Below, piece after piece: positions 1-10,030 of a stretch of DNA of 64,000 nucleotides. Positions within the stretch are counted from its first letter, which is position 1; each line of letters starts with the position of its first letter. The stretch comes from Talpa occidentalis (lineage: Eukaryota > Chordata > Mammalia > Eulipotyphla > Talpidae): assembly GCF_014898055.3 (NCBI RefSeq), contig NW_023601212.1, positions 48,534,329 to 48,598,328 of the forward strand. The letters are read 5' to 3'. Position numbers and translations under genes: made by a program. The notes beneath the pieces are model-generated. The model made no database searches, was not told where the DNA came from, and worked only from the letters and a program-made list of their open reading frames with translations.

Positions 1-284
1 TAAAAAAAAAAAGCGTCTCTCTGTGTAATCCCACATTGATCCAGCAGGAGCTGCAGCGTGCCTAGGTATGTGCAGAGCCACAGGCACTACTGATGAGTTA
101 GAAAGCAGAAGCTTCAGGGTAGTAGTGGAAGCAGGGAATGTGCTGGTGAGTTACATACTGGGGCACAGGTTAGGGGATGGTGGAAAAGGCAGATAAGAAG
201 AGGAGGAAAGGGCAGCAGCTGTTTTGTGGGGGTGAGTGAGGGGAGAAATCAGGATTCCTTTAAAGTATTTATTTGTTTTATTTT
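1..284. other. non-coding flank, nothing recognised
   Basis: Unique-looking, purine-rich sequence before the first LINE-1. No ORF, splice pair or repeat was recognised here. Confidence 0.5.
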
Positions 285-1792
285 TTATTATTTTATATAT
301 TTTTTAAACCATTTTTCATTTTTGTACAATGTATGCATTTTCATCTTGGTTATGGTCCCCGGAAAATTCCCACAACCCTTGTTCTGATACTTCTCCCTTC
401 TCCTCCCACTGAAGTGTGTCTCTGGTTTATAGTTGCTGTTGATTTTGATTTTCACTTTATTATAATTAGTCTTTTTCCTGATCCCTTATTTGGGTTTTCT
501 AGATTCCTGCTATGAGTGAGACCATCCGGTATTTTTCTTTTTCTTCCTGGCTTATTTCGCTGAGCATGATCCCTTCCAGCTCCATCCATGTTGCTGCAAA
601 TTGCATGTGTTCATCTTTTTTGATTGCTGAGTAATATTCCACTGTGTATATGTGCCACATCTTCTTGATCCAGTCATCTATTTTTGGGCTTTTGGGTTGT
701 TTCCATAGCTTACCTATTGTAACTAGTGCTGCTATAAACATTGGGGTGCAGGTGCCCTTTTGAATTAATGTTTTTGTGTCCTTTGGGTAGATACCTAGGA
801 ATGGAATTGCTGGTTCATATGGAAACTCATTTTTAGTAGTTTGAGGAACCTCACACAGCTCTCCATAGTGGCTGGACTAGTCTGCACTCCCACCAGCAGT
901 GCAGTAGAGTTCCTTTTTCTCCACATCCTCGCCAACATTTGTTGTTGCTAGTTTTTTTAATATGTGCCAATCTCACTGGTGTAAGATGTTATCTCATTGT
1001 AGTTTGCATTTGATTATAAGTGATGTTGAAATTTTTTTCTCATGCCTGTTGGCCATTTGCATTTCTTCTTTGGAGAAGTTTCTTTTTAGCTCTTCTGCCC
1101 ATTTGTTGACTGGATTGTTTACTTTGGTTTTGTTGTCAGCTCTTTGTAGATTTTTGTGATCAGTTCTTATCATTGGTGGTGTGTGCAAAAATTTCTCCCA
1201 GTCAGTGGGGTGTCTCTTTGTTTTGGTTACTGTCTCTTATGCTGTACAGAAGCTCTTTAATTTGATGTAGTCCTAACTGTTTATCTTTGCCTTCACTATT
1301 GCTGCTTTGGGTGATGTGTCTTTAAAGATGTTACTGAGGTGTATGTCATGTAGTGTTTCGCCTATATTCCCTTCTATATATTTTATGGTTTTAGGTATTA
1401 TGTCTAGTTCTTTAATCCATTTTGAGTTGGTACTTCCATGGTGTGAGGTAGGAGTCAAGCTTCATTCTTTTGCATGTAGCAACCAAATTTTCCCAGCACC
1501 ATTTATTGAAAAAACTTTCGTTGCTCCATGGCATATTCTTTGCTCCTTTGTCACAGGTTAGTTGACTGTAAATCTGTGGGTTTATTTTTGGGTTTCTATT
1601 CAGTTCCATTGGCCTGTGTGTCTGTTCTTGTTCCTATACCACGCAGTTTTGATTATTATGACTTTGTAGTATAGTGTGAAGTCTGGAGCGTGATAACCTC
1701 CTTTCCCTTCTTTTTTTTTTTCAGGACAGCTTTGGCTATTCGAGGTTTTTGCTGGCTCTATATGAATTTCATTAATATTTGTTCTTTTTTGA
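285..1792 (-). mobile_element. LINE-1 3' portion (ORF2 C-terminus and 3'UTR)
   Basis: On the minus strand this reads as the C-terminal end of L1 ORF2 followed by the 3'UTR. Minus-frame pieces at 499-741 and 1412-1609 have typical L1 ORF2 end wording such as IDDWIKKMWHIYTVEYYSA and MPWSNESFFNKWCWENL. The ORF is broken by stops and frameshifts, so the copy is dead. Its continuation (3469-5122) is separated by a later insertion of about 1.7 kb: the ORF2 text picks up again at 3477 where it left off near 1780. Confidence 0.9.
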
Positions 1793-3468
1793 GCTGAATA
1801 GACCTGGAAATACACTGGATTTTTGCTAAGTTTTCTTTGATATAATACTGGTAATATTTTTTTGCACTTTGTTCTGAATTCATAAAGTTTTCTTGTTTTG
1901 AGTGACCAGGATCTGCAGCAATGTTGTATTTTTTTTTTTTTCCAGCAAAGCTAACTTGTGTTCACAAATTTTTCTCCCTTTGATACCAACACAGCATGAA
2001 AATAGTGGTAGTATTTTTTTTTTACTACTTATCTCAGAGTCTATTTTTGCATAACTTCCATAGGGATTTTGTCTGCTTAAACTAAAACAATTGGACATGA
2101 GTTTCATTGTGTGGCTTTGAATGGAATCTTCCAGGAAGTTGACACAGAGATGAACCAAGAAGAGGAGAACCTGATGCTTTGTCCATAGATTCCAGAGACC
2201 TCCAAGGGAGGTGCGGAAACTGCTCCTTGGGCAGGACTGGACAACCCGGAAAAAGAAAAAGCCCTGGTACCCTGGAGGAGAGGAAGCTCAGGTGGAGTCT
2301 GATGAGACCAACTTTGTTCTTGAAGCCTACATGGACCGGATGTCAAGAGTTTGCTCTGATCTTTTATAGAGTATTCCAACAAAGCCAGCTAAAATTGCTG
2401 TTTAATTGTTCTGCCCTGTGATTTTATGCAAAAATGGGTAATATGGTTTAAAAGTAGATTTGGTTTGCAAAGTTTTGCTATGCTGTTGAAACAATTTTGA
2501 ATCAAGGTTGAGAGAACCTGTTTTTTCATAAGTTGAATCAATTTTAATATTTTTCCTGTGATTTAATATCTTTGCTGTTTTGTTTTGGCTAGTGCCTCCA
2601 GATTTTTTTTTCTTTTTTTTTTTTTTTTCTGTTTGTCTTGGACTGATAAACTATTTCCCAGGAATGGAGGACTTTTGCTTTCCATAATGGATAATACCTG
2701 GAGAGACTGGTTTGTTTTCCAGTGGGAACCCTGAGAAAAATTTTCATCTGAAACTGTACCCCAGCATCCATACATTTGATCTTCAACACCATGGAAATGG
2801 TTGCAAAAAGTGAAAGGGGGGAATTATTAGGGGGAAAGGATGTCCTGAGCTAATTCCATACAGGCTTTGTGGATGCCACCCCCACTTCATCAAGACACTG
2901 GGAACTACAAATCCCGGGAACTCCAAAGGGAAGTTGTGAGGACCTAAGGGCAGAGTTAAGTAGCCATTTTCTCTGTTTGTAAATAAAAACCAGCCATGTA
3001 AATGGGGTCGGGCACACTTGGCTTGTGCTCTTGGCCAGGCAGGTTTGGTCTCGGCAGGTCATTTGGGATTCTAGGTCGGCGGAACGGGTAGGACACATTT
3101 AAGAATTTATCTCCCTCTTTTCTCCCTGAGTTGTACATTTCCTCATTCCCCTTCCCTTGTAAATAACCCTTTTGTTAACCTTTTTTTTTTTTTAAAGATT
3201 TATTTATACAGGAACTGGGGTACAGGCCAGAGGTGCAGGAGGGTGAGAGGACTAACCAGAGACAGAGCAGGGAACAGAACAGGCAGACTGATGAAATACA
3301 CTGCTGAGGGGAGCAGCGGCGAGACAGGAGAGGTCTGCTCACCATGTGGGTTGTGCTGAGGCCAGTGGGGATTGAACCAGCACTGCAGAGGCTGTGGACA
3401 TCTTCACAGTGCTGCACTCAACCGCCTGCGCCACCAAGGAGGCTCCCTCTTTAAAAAAAAAAAAAAAT
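1793..3468 (+). mobile_element. unidentified retro-inserted sequence inside the LINE-1
   Basis: This block interrupts L1 ORF2. It ends in a run of A at about 3453-3467, and TTGTTCTTTTT flanks both sides (about 1779 and 3468), which fits a poly(A) retro-insertion in + orientation. Around 2803-2821 there is a purine run ending in six G, and 2822-3110 contains AATAAA and reads a little like an LTR, so a truncated endogenous-retrovirus 3' end is an alternative. No protein was recognised in the short ORFs (for example 2179-2421). A SINE (3181-3448) was inserted near its 3' end later. Confidence 0.4.
3181..3448 (-). mobile_element. tRNA-derived SINE
   Basis: Minus-oriented copy: T-rich tail at the left, then the family body (CACTGCTGAGGGGAGCAGC) and the tRNA-like head at the right ending in a GGAGGCTCCC variant. 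Its diverged body places it in the older-looking subfamily. Confidence 0.85.
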
Positions 3469-5122
3469 TGTTCTTTTTCTTTGAAGAATGTCATTGAAAT
3501 TTTTATTGGAATAGCATTGAATCTGTAAATTGCCATTGGTAGGATGGCTGTTTTGATAATGTTAATCTTTCAATCCATGAGCAGGGGAGGTCTTTCCATT
3601 TCTTTGTGTCTTCTTTTATTTCTTTTAACATTGTTTTATAGTTTTCTTCATATAGGTCCTTTACCTCTTTTGTTAGGTTTATTCCCAAATATTTGATTTT
3701 TTTTTTGTTTCAATAATAAAAGGGATGGGTTTCTTGGTTTCTTCTTCTTCAGATATATTGTTTGTATACAGGAGAGCTTCTGATTTTGTGTGTTGATTTT
3801 GTATCCTGCTACTTTATTAAACTGGTTGATTAGTTTTGTTGTTTTTCTGTGGAGTTTTTGAGGTTCTCTATGTATATTATTATGACATCTGCAAATAGTG
3901 ATAGTTTTACTTCTTCCTTCCCTATTTGTATTCCTTGTCTGTCTTTCTCTTGTCTTACTGCTCTGGCTTGGACTTTCACTATTATATTGAAAAGCAGTGG
4001 TGAGAGTGGACATCCTTGCCTTGTTCCAGATCTTAATGGAAGTGCTTTCAACTTTTCACCACTGAAAATGATATAGGCTATGGGCTTGTTATATATGGCC
4101 TTTATGATGTTGAGGTATGTTCCTTGTATCCCAAGAATTTTGAGGGCCTTTACCATAAATGGGTGTTGTACTTTTTCAAAAGCTTTCTCACCATTTGTTG
4201 ATATTATCATATGGTTTTTATATTACTTTTTGTTGATGTGTTGGATTACATTGATTGATTTTTGGATATTGAACCATCCTTGTGTCCCTGCAATACATAC
4301 TACTTGGTCATGGTGGATTATCTTATGGAAACATTGTTGGATTCTGTTGGCTAGGATTTTATTGAGGATTTTTACATCGGTGTTCATTAGAGAGATTGGC
4401 TTATAGTTTTCTTTTTGTGTGTTGTCCTTGTTTGGTTTTGGTATTAGTGTAATGTTGGCTTCATAGAACATGTTTGGTATTATCCCTTCCTTCTCAATTA
4501 TTTGAAAGAGTTTGTGAAGGATAGGCACTAGTTCATTTCTGAATGTTTGGTAGAATTTATTTGTAAATCCATCTGGTCCTGAGCTTTTGTTTTGGGGGAA
4601 GGTTTTTTTTTTAATTTTATTTTTATATTCCCCATACAATTGCAACCCCTTTATTTTGACCCCAACCCCTCCTTTCCCTGCCCTGGGGGGAAGGTTTTAA
4701 TAACTATTTCAATTTCACTGCTTATAATTGGGCTCTTTAGGGGTTCTATTTCTTCTTTATCTAGCTTTGGGTAATTGTAAAGTTGTAGGAATGTGACCAT
4801 CTCTTCTAGATTGTTGAACGTGTTTGCATATAACTGTTCATAGTAGTTTCTGATTATTCTTTTGATTTCTGCTGTGTCTGTTGTGATTTCTCTTCTTTCA
4901 TTTGTGATCCTATTTATTTGTGATTTCTCCTGTTTTTCCTTTGTAAGCCTGGCTAGGATTTGTCTATTTTACTTATTTTTTTGAAGAACCAACTTTTGGT
5001 TTCATTGATCTTTTGGATTTTTTTTTTTTTTTAGTTTCTATTTCATTTATTTCTGCTTTGATTTTTTACTATTTCCTGTCTTCTATTGGTTTTATGTTTT
5101 TTTTGTTGTTCTTTGAGAAGTT
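3469..5122 (-). mobile_element. LINE-1 ORF2 middle portion
   Basis: Minus-strand ORF2 reverse-transcriptase region, decayed. The segment at 3830-4210 contains [15 protein letters not shown] and the [17 protein letters not shown] motif block of the L1 reverse transcriptase, and 4223-4645 carries the upstream [16 protein letters not shown] block. The sequence continues the ORF2 segment of 285-1792. The key FADD-type motif reads FADVIII in this copy, so it is mutated as well as interrupted. Confidence 0.92.
4607..4685 (-). mobile_element. very short (about 79 bp) LINE-1 3' tail insertion
   Basis: Inside the older L1, a 13-bp duplication GGGGGAAGGTTTT (4594-4606 and 4686-4698) flanks only the terminal L1 3'UTR, starting with the T-rich complement of the poly(A) tail. 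It is an extreme 5' truncation, nested in an L1. Confidence 0.8.
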
Positions 5123-5125
5123 GAA

Positions 5126-5458
5126 ATGGGAAAGTTATTCCCTAATGGCCAATCGACCCATTCTAATCTCAGATCTCTTTTAAAGGGAAGCAACTTTCAA
5201 ATCTGCAGAAAACCAGAAATAGTATATGAGAAAGACTTTGACGATGGAGGTAGATGGCCACAAATCACAGGCAGTTTCTACACGCTGGAGAAGGCAAGAA
5301 AACAGGTCTTTTTTAGAGCCTCCAGAAGGGAATACACCTTGCCTATACCTGCATTTTGTCAGGCAAAAAACTGCATTCTCTTCCCTTTGATCTATAGCAA
5401 GAGTGAACAGTTGTACCTGTATGGTGTGCAGCACATGTCAGGAGAGGACTATATCTAG
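5126..5458 (+). CDS. unrecognised 110-codon ORF beside LINE-1
   Basis: An uninterrupted reading frame starts just after the L1 segment ends and stops with TAG at 5456. The predicted protein is mixed in composition, with a central DFDDGGRWPQITG and a C-terminal SGEDYI. No signal peptide, membrane segment or domain that I know was seen. Composition and length look more protein-like than the surrounding random ORFs, and the following 300 bases are AT-rich like a 3'UTR, so a retrocopy of a cellular or viral gene is possible. A chance ORF cannot be excluded. Confidence 0.25.
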   Translation: MGKLFPNGQSTHSNLRSLLKGSNFQICRKPEIVYEKDFDDGGRWPQITGSFYTLEKARKQVFFRASRREYTLPIPAFCQAKNCILFPLIYSKSEQLYLYGVQHMSGEDYI

Positions 5459-6134
5459 CAGGCTGCTACAAAACACTATTCAAAATTTCAAATACATGAA
5501 AGTTTCATGAGACAAGAAGAAACAATCAGTATATTCATTTTATATAAAAGTTAAATATGCTTTTTCAGAGACTTAAAAACAAAAATACTTACTATTTTTA
5601 GTAGCAACAAAATGGAAAACAATTCATATTTAATAGTTTTGTAAGGCAAGACCAATTATAAAAGTGGTTTTGGTTTTTTTAAACTTGCACCTGAAGTTCT
5701 TTTGGTTACTTTATTCCATTGCTTATTTCCCTTGACTATGGGAGTACCCAAATATTAATCAATTAAAAATAAAAATAGCCAAAAGAACCAGCATTCCAAA
5801 AGCCTGGGACTATGAACATCTGAAATCTTTTAAAGGTCTATGAATCTTTTAGGCAAGAAGATCTATATTTTTTGTCCTCAAAGGGGTCCCTAAGGAGAAA
5901 GAAACTACTGTTCTAAGGTCAAGATATATCTGCTCCAATGTGATCTTAGAGATCAGTGTGTCAGTGAGGAAAAGGGCCAGTGGCAGTTGGTAAGGGCTAA
6001 ACTGGAGACGCTACTCTGGCTCAACCCAGGTTCAAGAAGGCTTCTCCTTATGCACTTGAAATCTCCCTGGTATAATTAACCTGGATCTACTTTTCTGACA
6101 ATCAGTTCTACCATGGCTCAGGGTGTATCCATGT
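5459..6134. other. AT-rich non-coding stretch
   Basis: No gene recognised. It contains a 123-bp segment (5486-5608) that recurs at 6516-6638 and otherwise looks like unique intergenic or old 3'UTR-like sequence. Confidence 0.5.
5486..5608 (+). repeat. direct repeat, copy 1 of 2
   Basis: About 120 bp, starting AAATTTCAAATACATGAAAG and ending in TATTTTTAGTAGC, found again with a few substitutions and one small deletion at 6516-6638 in the same orientation. Confidence 0.85.
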
Positions 6135-6398
6135 CTTTTATTTTTTTAAATATTTATTTATACATATAAGAGCTGGGATGTAGGCCAGAGATTCAGGGAA
6201 GTGAGATGATTCACCAGAGACTGAGTGGGGAGCAAAATAGGCAGATTGACAGAAATACACTGCTGAGGGGAGCAGCAGGTGGGACAGGAGAGGTCTGCTG
6301 CTGAGCCATGTGGGTTAGCTCCCTGGTGGGGGAATTGAACTCAGGCCATAGGGGTGATAGTACTGAGACTTAACGTCTAGGCCACCAAGGAAGTCCTG
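6135..6398 (-). mobile_element. tRNA-derived SINE (older subfamily)
   Basis: T-rich tail at left, body with ACACTGCTGAGGGGAGCAGC, head at right ending in a GGACTTCC-type variant. Diverged from the young consensus (for example GGATGTAGGCCAGAGATTCAG in place of the young GGTACAGTCAGAAG form). Confidence 0.85.
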
Positions 6399-6515
6399 GA
6401 TTCCTTTTTTGCATATTAATATAGAACAGTGAGTCAAAAAAATGTCTCCATCAAAATGAGAGAGAAACCAGATGCTCTCTGATGATTAATTAAATTTCAG
6501 GTAAAATTTAATTGA

Positions 6516-6638
6516 AATTTCAAATACATGAAAGTTCCATGAGACAAAGAAACAATGAGTACATTCATTTTATATGAAAGTTAAATATGATTTTTCAGAG
6601 ACTTAAAAACAAAAATAGTCACTATTTTTAGTAGCTGG
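6516..6638 (+). repeat. direct repeat, copy 2 of 2
   Basis: Second copy of the 5486-5608 segment. It joins directly to the start of module A (about 6640), so the duplication may have travelled with the module boundary. Confidence 0.85.
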
Positions 6639-7747
6639 TATCTGGATTCCATTCTAAAACCAGAAGTGCAAACAATCAGTGACAATTCCTGATTCAATGA
6701 GCTCTTCTGAAGGAGAATATAAGTAAAATTCAGAGAAGGAATGAAGACATGTGAAACATCCTGTGATGTACGCATGCTACATTCCAAAGTCAAAGAAATT
6801 AAAATGTCCCAAATCAGGACTTAATAAGAATTTGGCTTCAGTTTGACTATAATGTGTTTTTGAGGACTTGAACTCTGGGAGAATCAGGGCTCAGCCTCTC
6901 CTGCGGGTCACACAGTGGAGTGTGGAGTCTAGGAGCTGAGCAGGTGCTAAACGTTGATCTGTACTTTCCAGCACTAATGCCCCGAGGACACTCCCAGTTG
7001 GGAGACCAGGAAGGATGTTTTATTTTCCCAACATGACTAATGTTCCTGCAGCGCCACCTTCTGCCATGAGAAACACCCAGTGCACATAGGAGAGGTGAAG
7101 TTGTAGCTGTGTTAGACACCGCCCCCCCCCTCCCCTGCTGCTGCACAGAGGGTTAGGGGTGTGCACTGGGGTAGTTTTATAGTAAGCAAAAGTTGTTCTG
7201 AAGAGTCATTCTCCAGCTGTTGAGCTACTGTTCACAGCCTCGCTTTCCATTTGTCATCCAGTCATCTGTCTATCACGAGCTTATCGGGAGGTTTCAGAGC
7301 TGCACTGCTGGAAACACGGACCCTGGGTTGTGTCAGGGGAGACCTGCAGGGAGCTCCTGTGTGTGTAAGAAAAGGCAGGCTGGTCCCACTCAGGTCTGCT
7401 CAGGCAGACGAGGTTTGCAGTCAGCGCAGTTCAGGTGACCAGGAAGCTTCCGTCTGTGATGGGCTCACTTTCCCCCCTGTGCTGGGATGGTCTGCATGGG
7501 ATCCCTTCCTCCTGGCAGTGCACAGTCTGGGTGTGCCCCAACACTGTTTGGTGCCTCACACACCCGCAGCTCACCCTCCATAGCCTCTGACTCCTATTCT
7601 CACCCGCACTTGGGATACTCCACATTTGTTTTTCTGTTTCATGTGGTTGTTCAGCCATGTCAAGTGCTCTATCCTTTCCTGCTTCATGCAGTCACCTTGT
7701 CAATCATCACTTTAATATTATTAGTCATTTCTGTCTTACACTCACAG

Positions 7748-7811
7748 ACTACATGTACTGAATGGCCTGATCAAAACAGAGAGCCCTGAGGTCCGGAGGC
7801 AGCATTTGGAA
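7748..7811 (+). pseudogene. MIA2/MIA3-like first-coiled-coil exon 1, copy A (decayed)
   Basis: Aligned with the better preserved copies at 9355 and 33936. The acceptor CACAG is kept. The donor that reads AG|GTGTGTG in copies B and C has become AGTTGCATG, and the coding frame is lost by substitutions. It is a relic of the exon whose intact frame in copy C reads KLRSQRKRQLMR. Confidence 0.55.
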
Positions 7812-7951
7812 GTTGCATGACTGTGGAAAAGAAACCATCAAGTCTGCAAGGGCGTTTGCATTAGGAAGGGAAAAGATGGCTTCCTGCCATCAGGGTTCTG
7901 TTTTGTCCTATTCCCAGTTCCTGCTCACACACCAGGAATTTACTCTTTGCA

Positions 7952-8075
7952 TAATTGACAAAGAAATTGGCAGATGATTGCTGCTCTTTAAAACAGTTGA
8001 AAGAAGGGAAGATATTCAAAATTATGATCACGAGTTTAAAAAGAGAGATAATATGAAGATTGAAACCTTGGAAGA
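7952..8075 (+). pseudogene. MIA2/MIA3-like first-coiled-coil exon 2, copy A (acceptor lost)
   Basis: Starts with AATTGACAAAGAAATTGG, where copies B and C have AAATGACAAAGAAA after an intact TTTGCAG acceptor. Here the AG is AT, so splicing should fail. The reading frame still gives a coiled-coil-like TKKLADDCCSLKQLKEGK before a stop. The donor GAAGA|GTAAGATG is intact. Confidence 0.55.
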
Positions 8076-9354
8076 GTAAGATGTTCTTGTGTGAAGGTTA
8101 CAAAGACGCTGCCTGCATTCACTTTCAGTGACCTTCCCTCTGGCAGGGCTGTCATTTTCATATTTCTGCTTTCCCACTGTGGTTCTAATTCGTTTGTCCC
8201 ATAGAGAGTTCAAGTTCACAGCAAACTAGATAAATATAAAGTCTTACCTCCGGTACACGCACAAGGAATCACACTCTAGAAGACAGGTTTGTCGGGGATT
8301 TTCATTACCTTTGAGTTTGGATTCCTTTTTTGCATATTCATATGGAGGAGTCCAAGAGAAAATCTTATCCAATGAGAGAAAACCCACTGCTCTCTGATAA
8401 AGAAGTCAAACTTCAGTTAAAATTCCCTTGCTGCCTGGATTCCATTCTAAAGCCAGAAGTGCAACCAATGAGTGACAATCACTGATTCAATGAGCTCTTC
8501 TGAAGGAGAATATCAGTAAAATTCAGAGAAGGAATGAAGACGTGAGGAACTTCTTGCAATGTGCCCATGCTACATACTAAAGTCAAAGAAATAAAAAGGT
8601 CCTCAATCAGGACTTGGTAAAAAATTGACTTCAGCGTTGTGCTCTAATGTGCTTTCAACCATCTTGGACTCTGGGAGAATCGGGGCCCAACCTCTCCTGC
8701 GGGTCACACGGTGGAGTGTGGAGTCTGGGAGCTGAGCCGGTGCTGAACGTTGGTCTGTACTTTCCAGCACTAATATCCCGAGGACGCCCCCAGTTCAGAA
8801 ACCTGGAAAGATGTTTCATTTTCCCAGTGTGGCTAATGTTCCTGCGGTGCTGCCTTCTGCCATGAGAAACACCCAGTGCACATAGGAGAGGTGAAGATGC
8901 AGTCGTGTTGGACACCGCCCCCCCCAACCCCCCCCCACACCCCTGCTGCTGCGGCACAGAGGGTTAGCAGTGTGCCCTGGGGTAGTTTTATAGGAAGCGA
9001 AAGCTGTTCTGAAGAGTCATTCTCCATCTAAAAGACAGGCTTGTCAGGGATTTTCATTATCTTTGAGTTTGGATTCCGTTTTTGCATATTCATATTGAAC
9101 TGTGAGTCCAAGAGAAAAATCTTAGCCAATGAGAGAAAACCCCAACGCAGCTTGGTGCCTGACACACCTGCACCTCACCCTCCACAGCAGGACTCCTACT
9201 CTTACCCACACTTGGGATGATTCACGTTTGTTTTTCTGTTTTATTTTATTGTTCAGTATTTACCATGTCAAGTTGCACTATCCTTTCCTGCTTCATGCAG
9301 TCACCTTGTCAATCATTACTTTAATATTATTCCTCATCTGTCTTACACTCACAG

Positions 9355-9418
9355 GCTGCAAGGACTGAATGGCCCCAGGCCAAGCTGAGGTCCCAGAGAA
9401 AGAGGCAGCTGATGAAAG
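9355..9418 (+). pseudogene. MIA2/MIA3-like first-coiled-coil exon 1, copy B
   Basis: Acceptor TTACACTCACAG and donor AAAG|GTGTGTG flank 64 bases that read AARTEWPQAKLRSQRKRQLMK in one frame with no stop, the same length and phase as copy C. By comparison with remembered MIA2 this is the stretch leading into ELMADISKR. Exon signals look usable, but no linked upstream MIA exon is present nearby. Confidence 0.55.
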
Positions 9419-9564
9419 GTGTGTGACTGTGGAAAGGAAACCCCCAAATTCGTAGGGCATTTGCATTGGGGAGGGAAAGGAATGCTTCCTGCCATCAGGG
9501 TTCTCTGTTTTGTAGTCTCCCCAGACCACTCTGTGCTCACACACCAGGAGTTTATCCTTTGCAG

Positions 9565-9690
9565 AAATGACAAAGAAACTGGAGATATAATGCCATCGTT
9601 GTAATTGTGTCAATGAAGAAAGATCTTAGCAATAACAACAACGAGGAAGATTAACACCACTCTTGAGAGAAAAATCATGGCTGCTGAAGA
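9565..9690 (+). pseudogene. MIA2/MIA3-like first-coiled-coil exon 2, copy B (decayed)
   Basis: Acceptor CCTTTGCAG and donor GAAGA|GTAAGATG are intact. The start reads MTKKLEI and then hits a stop, with the rest out of frame relative to copy C. Length (126) equals copy C. Confidence 0.55.
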
Positions 9691-9878
9691 GTAAGATGTT
9701 CTTTTGTGTAGGTTGCAAACACTCTGTCTGGATATTTATGTGCAATAGGCCATCACTGCGTTTCTTTGAAAATGGTTCCACTCTCTTTTTGCCAGGTTCA
9801 TTCAGTACAGCATCTTGCCTGCCCTTCTGTGCTCTCACCCCGGTCCCTGTGCTCACACACCAGAAACACAGTCTCCAG

Positions 9879-10016
9879 AGAAACAAAGAAGAGACTGGAG
9901 GGTCCTGCGGTACACTGACATGCTTCACAGAGGAGGGAAAAAAAAGACAAAAACACTCTGACTGAAACGTCAACTTCCCTCATCAATGCCATGAAGGATG
10001 AGAGCGGCAGCTCAGA
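9879..10016 (+). pseudogene. extra copy of first-coiled-coil exon 2 in module B
   Basis: The upstream intron repeats the CTGTGCTCACACACCAG landmark, followed by GTCTCCAG acceptor-like sequence. The 3' part in one frame reads SLINAMKDESGSSE, close to IAIKDALNENSQLQ of remembered MIA2. Donor-like A|GTGACATG. This segment pairs with the module D exon rather than with copies A to C. Confidence 0.45.
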
Positions 10017-10030
10017 GTGACATGTTTGTG

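Larger units (their letters stand above)
6640..8250 (+). repeat. module A: repeated intron/exon block of the MIA2/MIA3-like family
   Basis: Block shared with module B (8270-10030), module C (32330-35060) and module D (49300-50845), all in + orientation. Landmarks are a conserved segment around CTCTGGGAGAATC...GGG (6876 onwards), a poly-C run (7120), and a pair of exon-like segments. Copies differ by many substitutions and indels, so the duplications are not recent. Confidence 0.85.
8270..10030 (+). repeat. module B: chimeric repeated block
   Basis: Begins with TAGAAGACAGGTTTGTCGGG (8276). A second, shorter start of the same block occurs at about 9029-9130 and then jumps straight to the downstream part, so module B is a junction product of two copies. 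It carries three exon-like segments (9355, 9565, 9879). The 9879 segment corresponds best to the exon in module D. Confidence 0.8.

Noticed and set aside
499..5122. Many ORFs of 60-140 codons
   Set aside because: They are pieces or shadows of broken LINE-1 ORF2, not separate genes.
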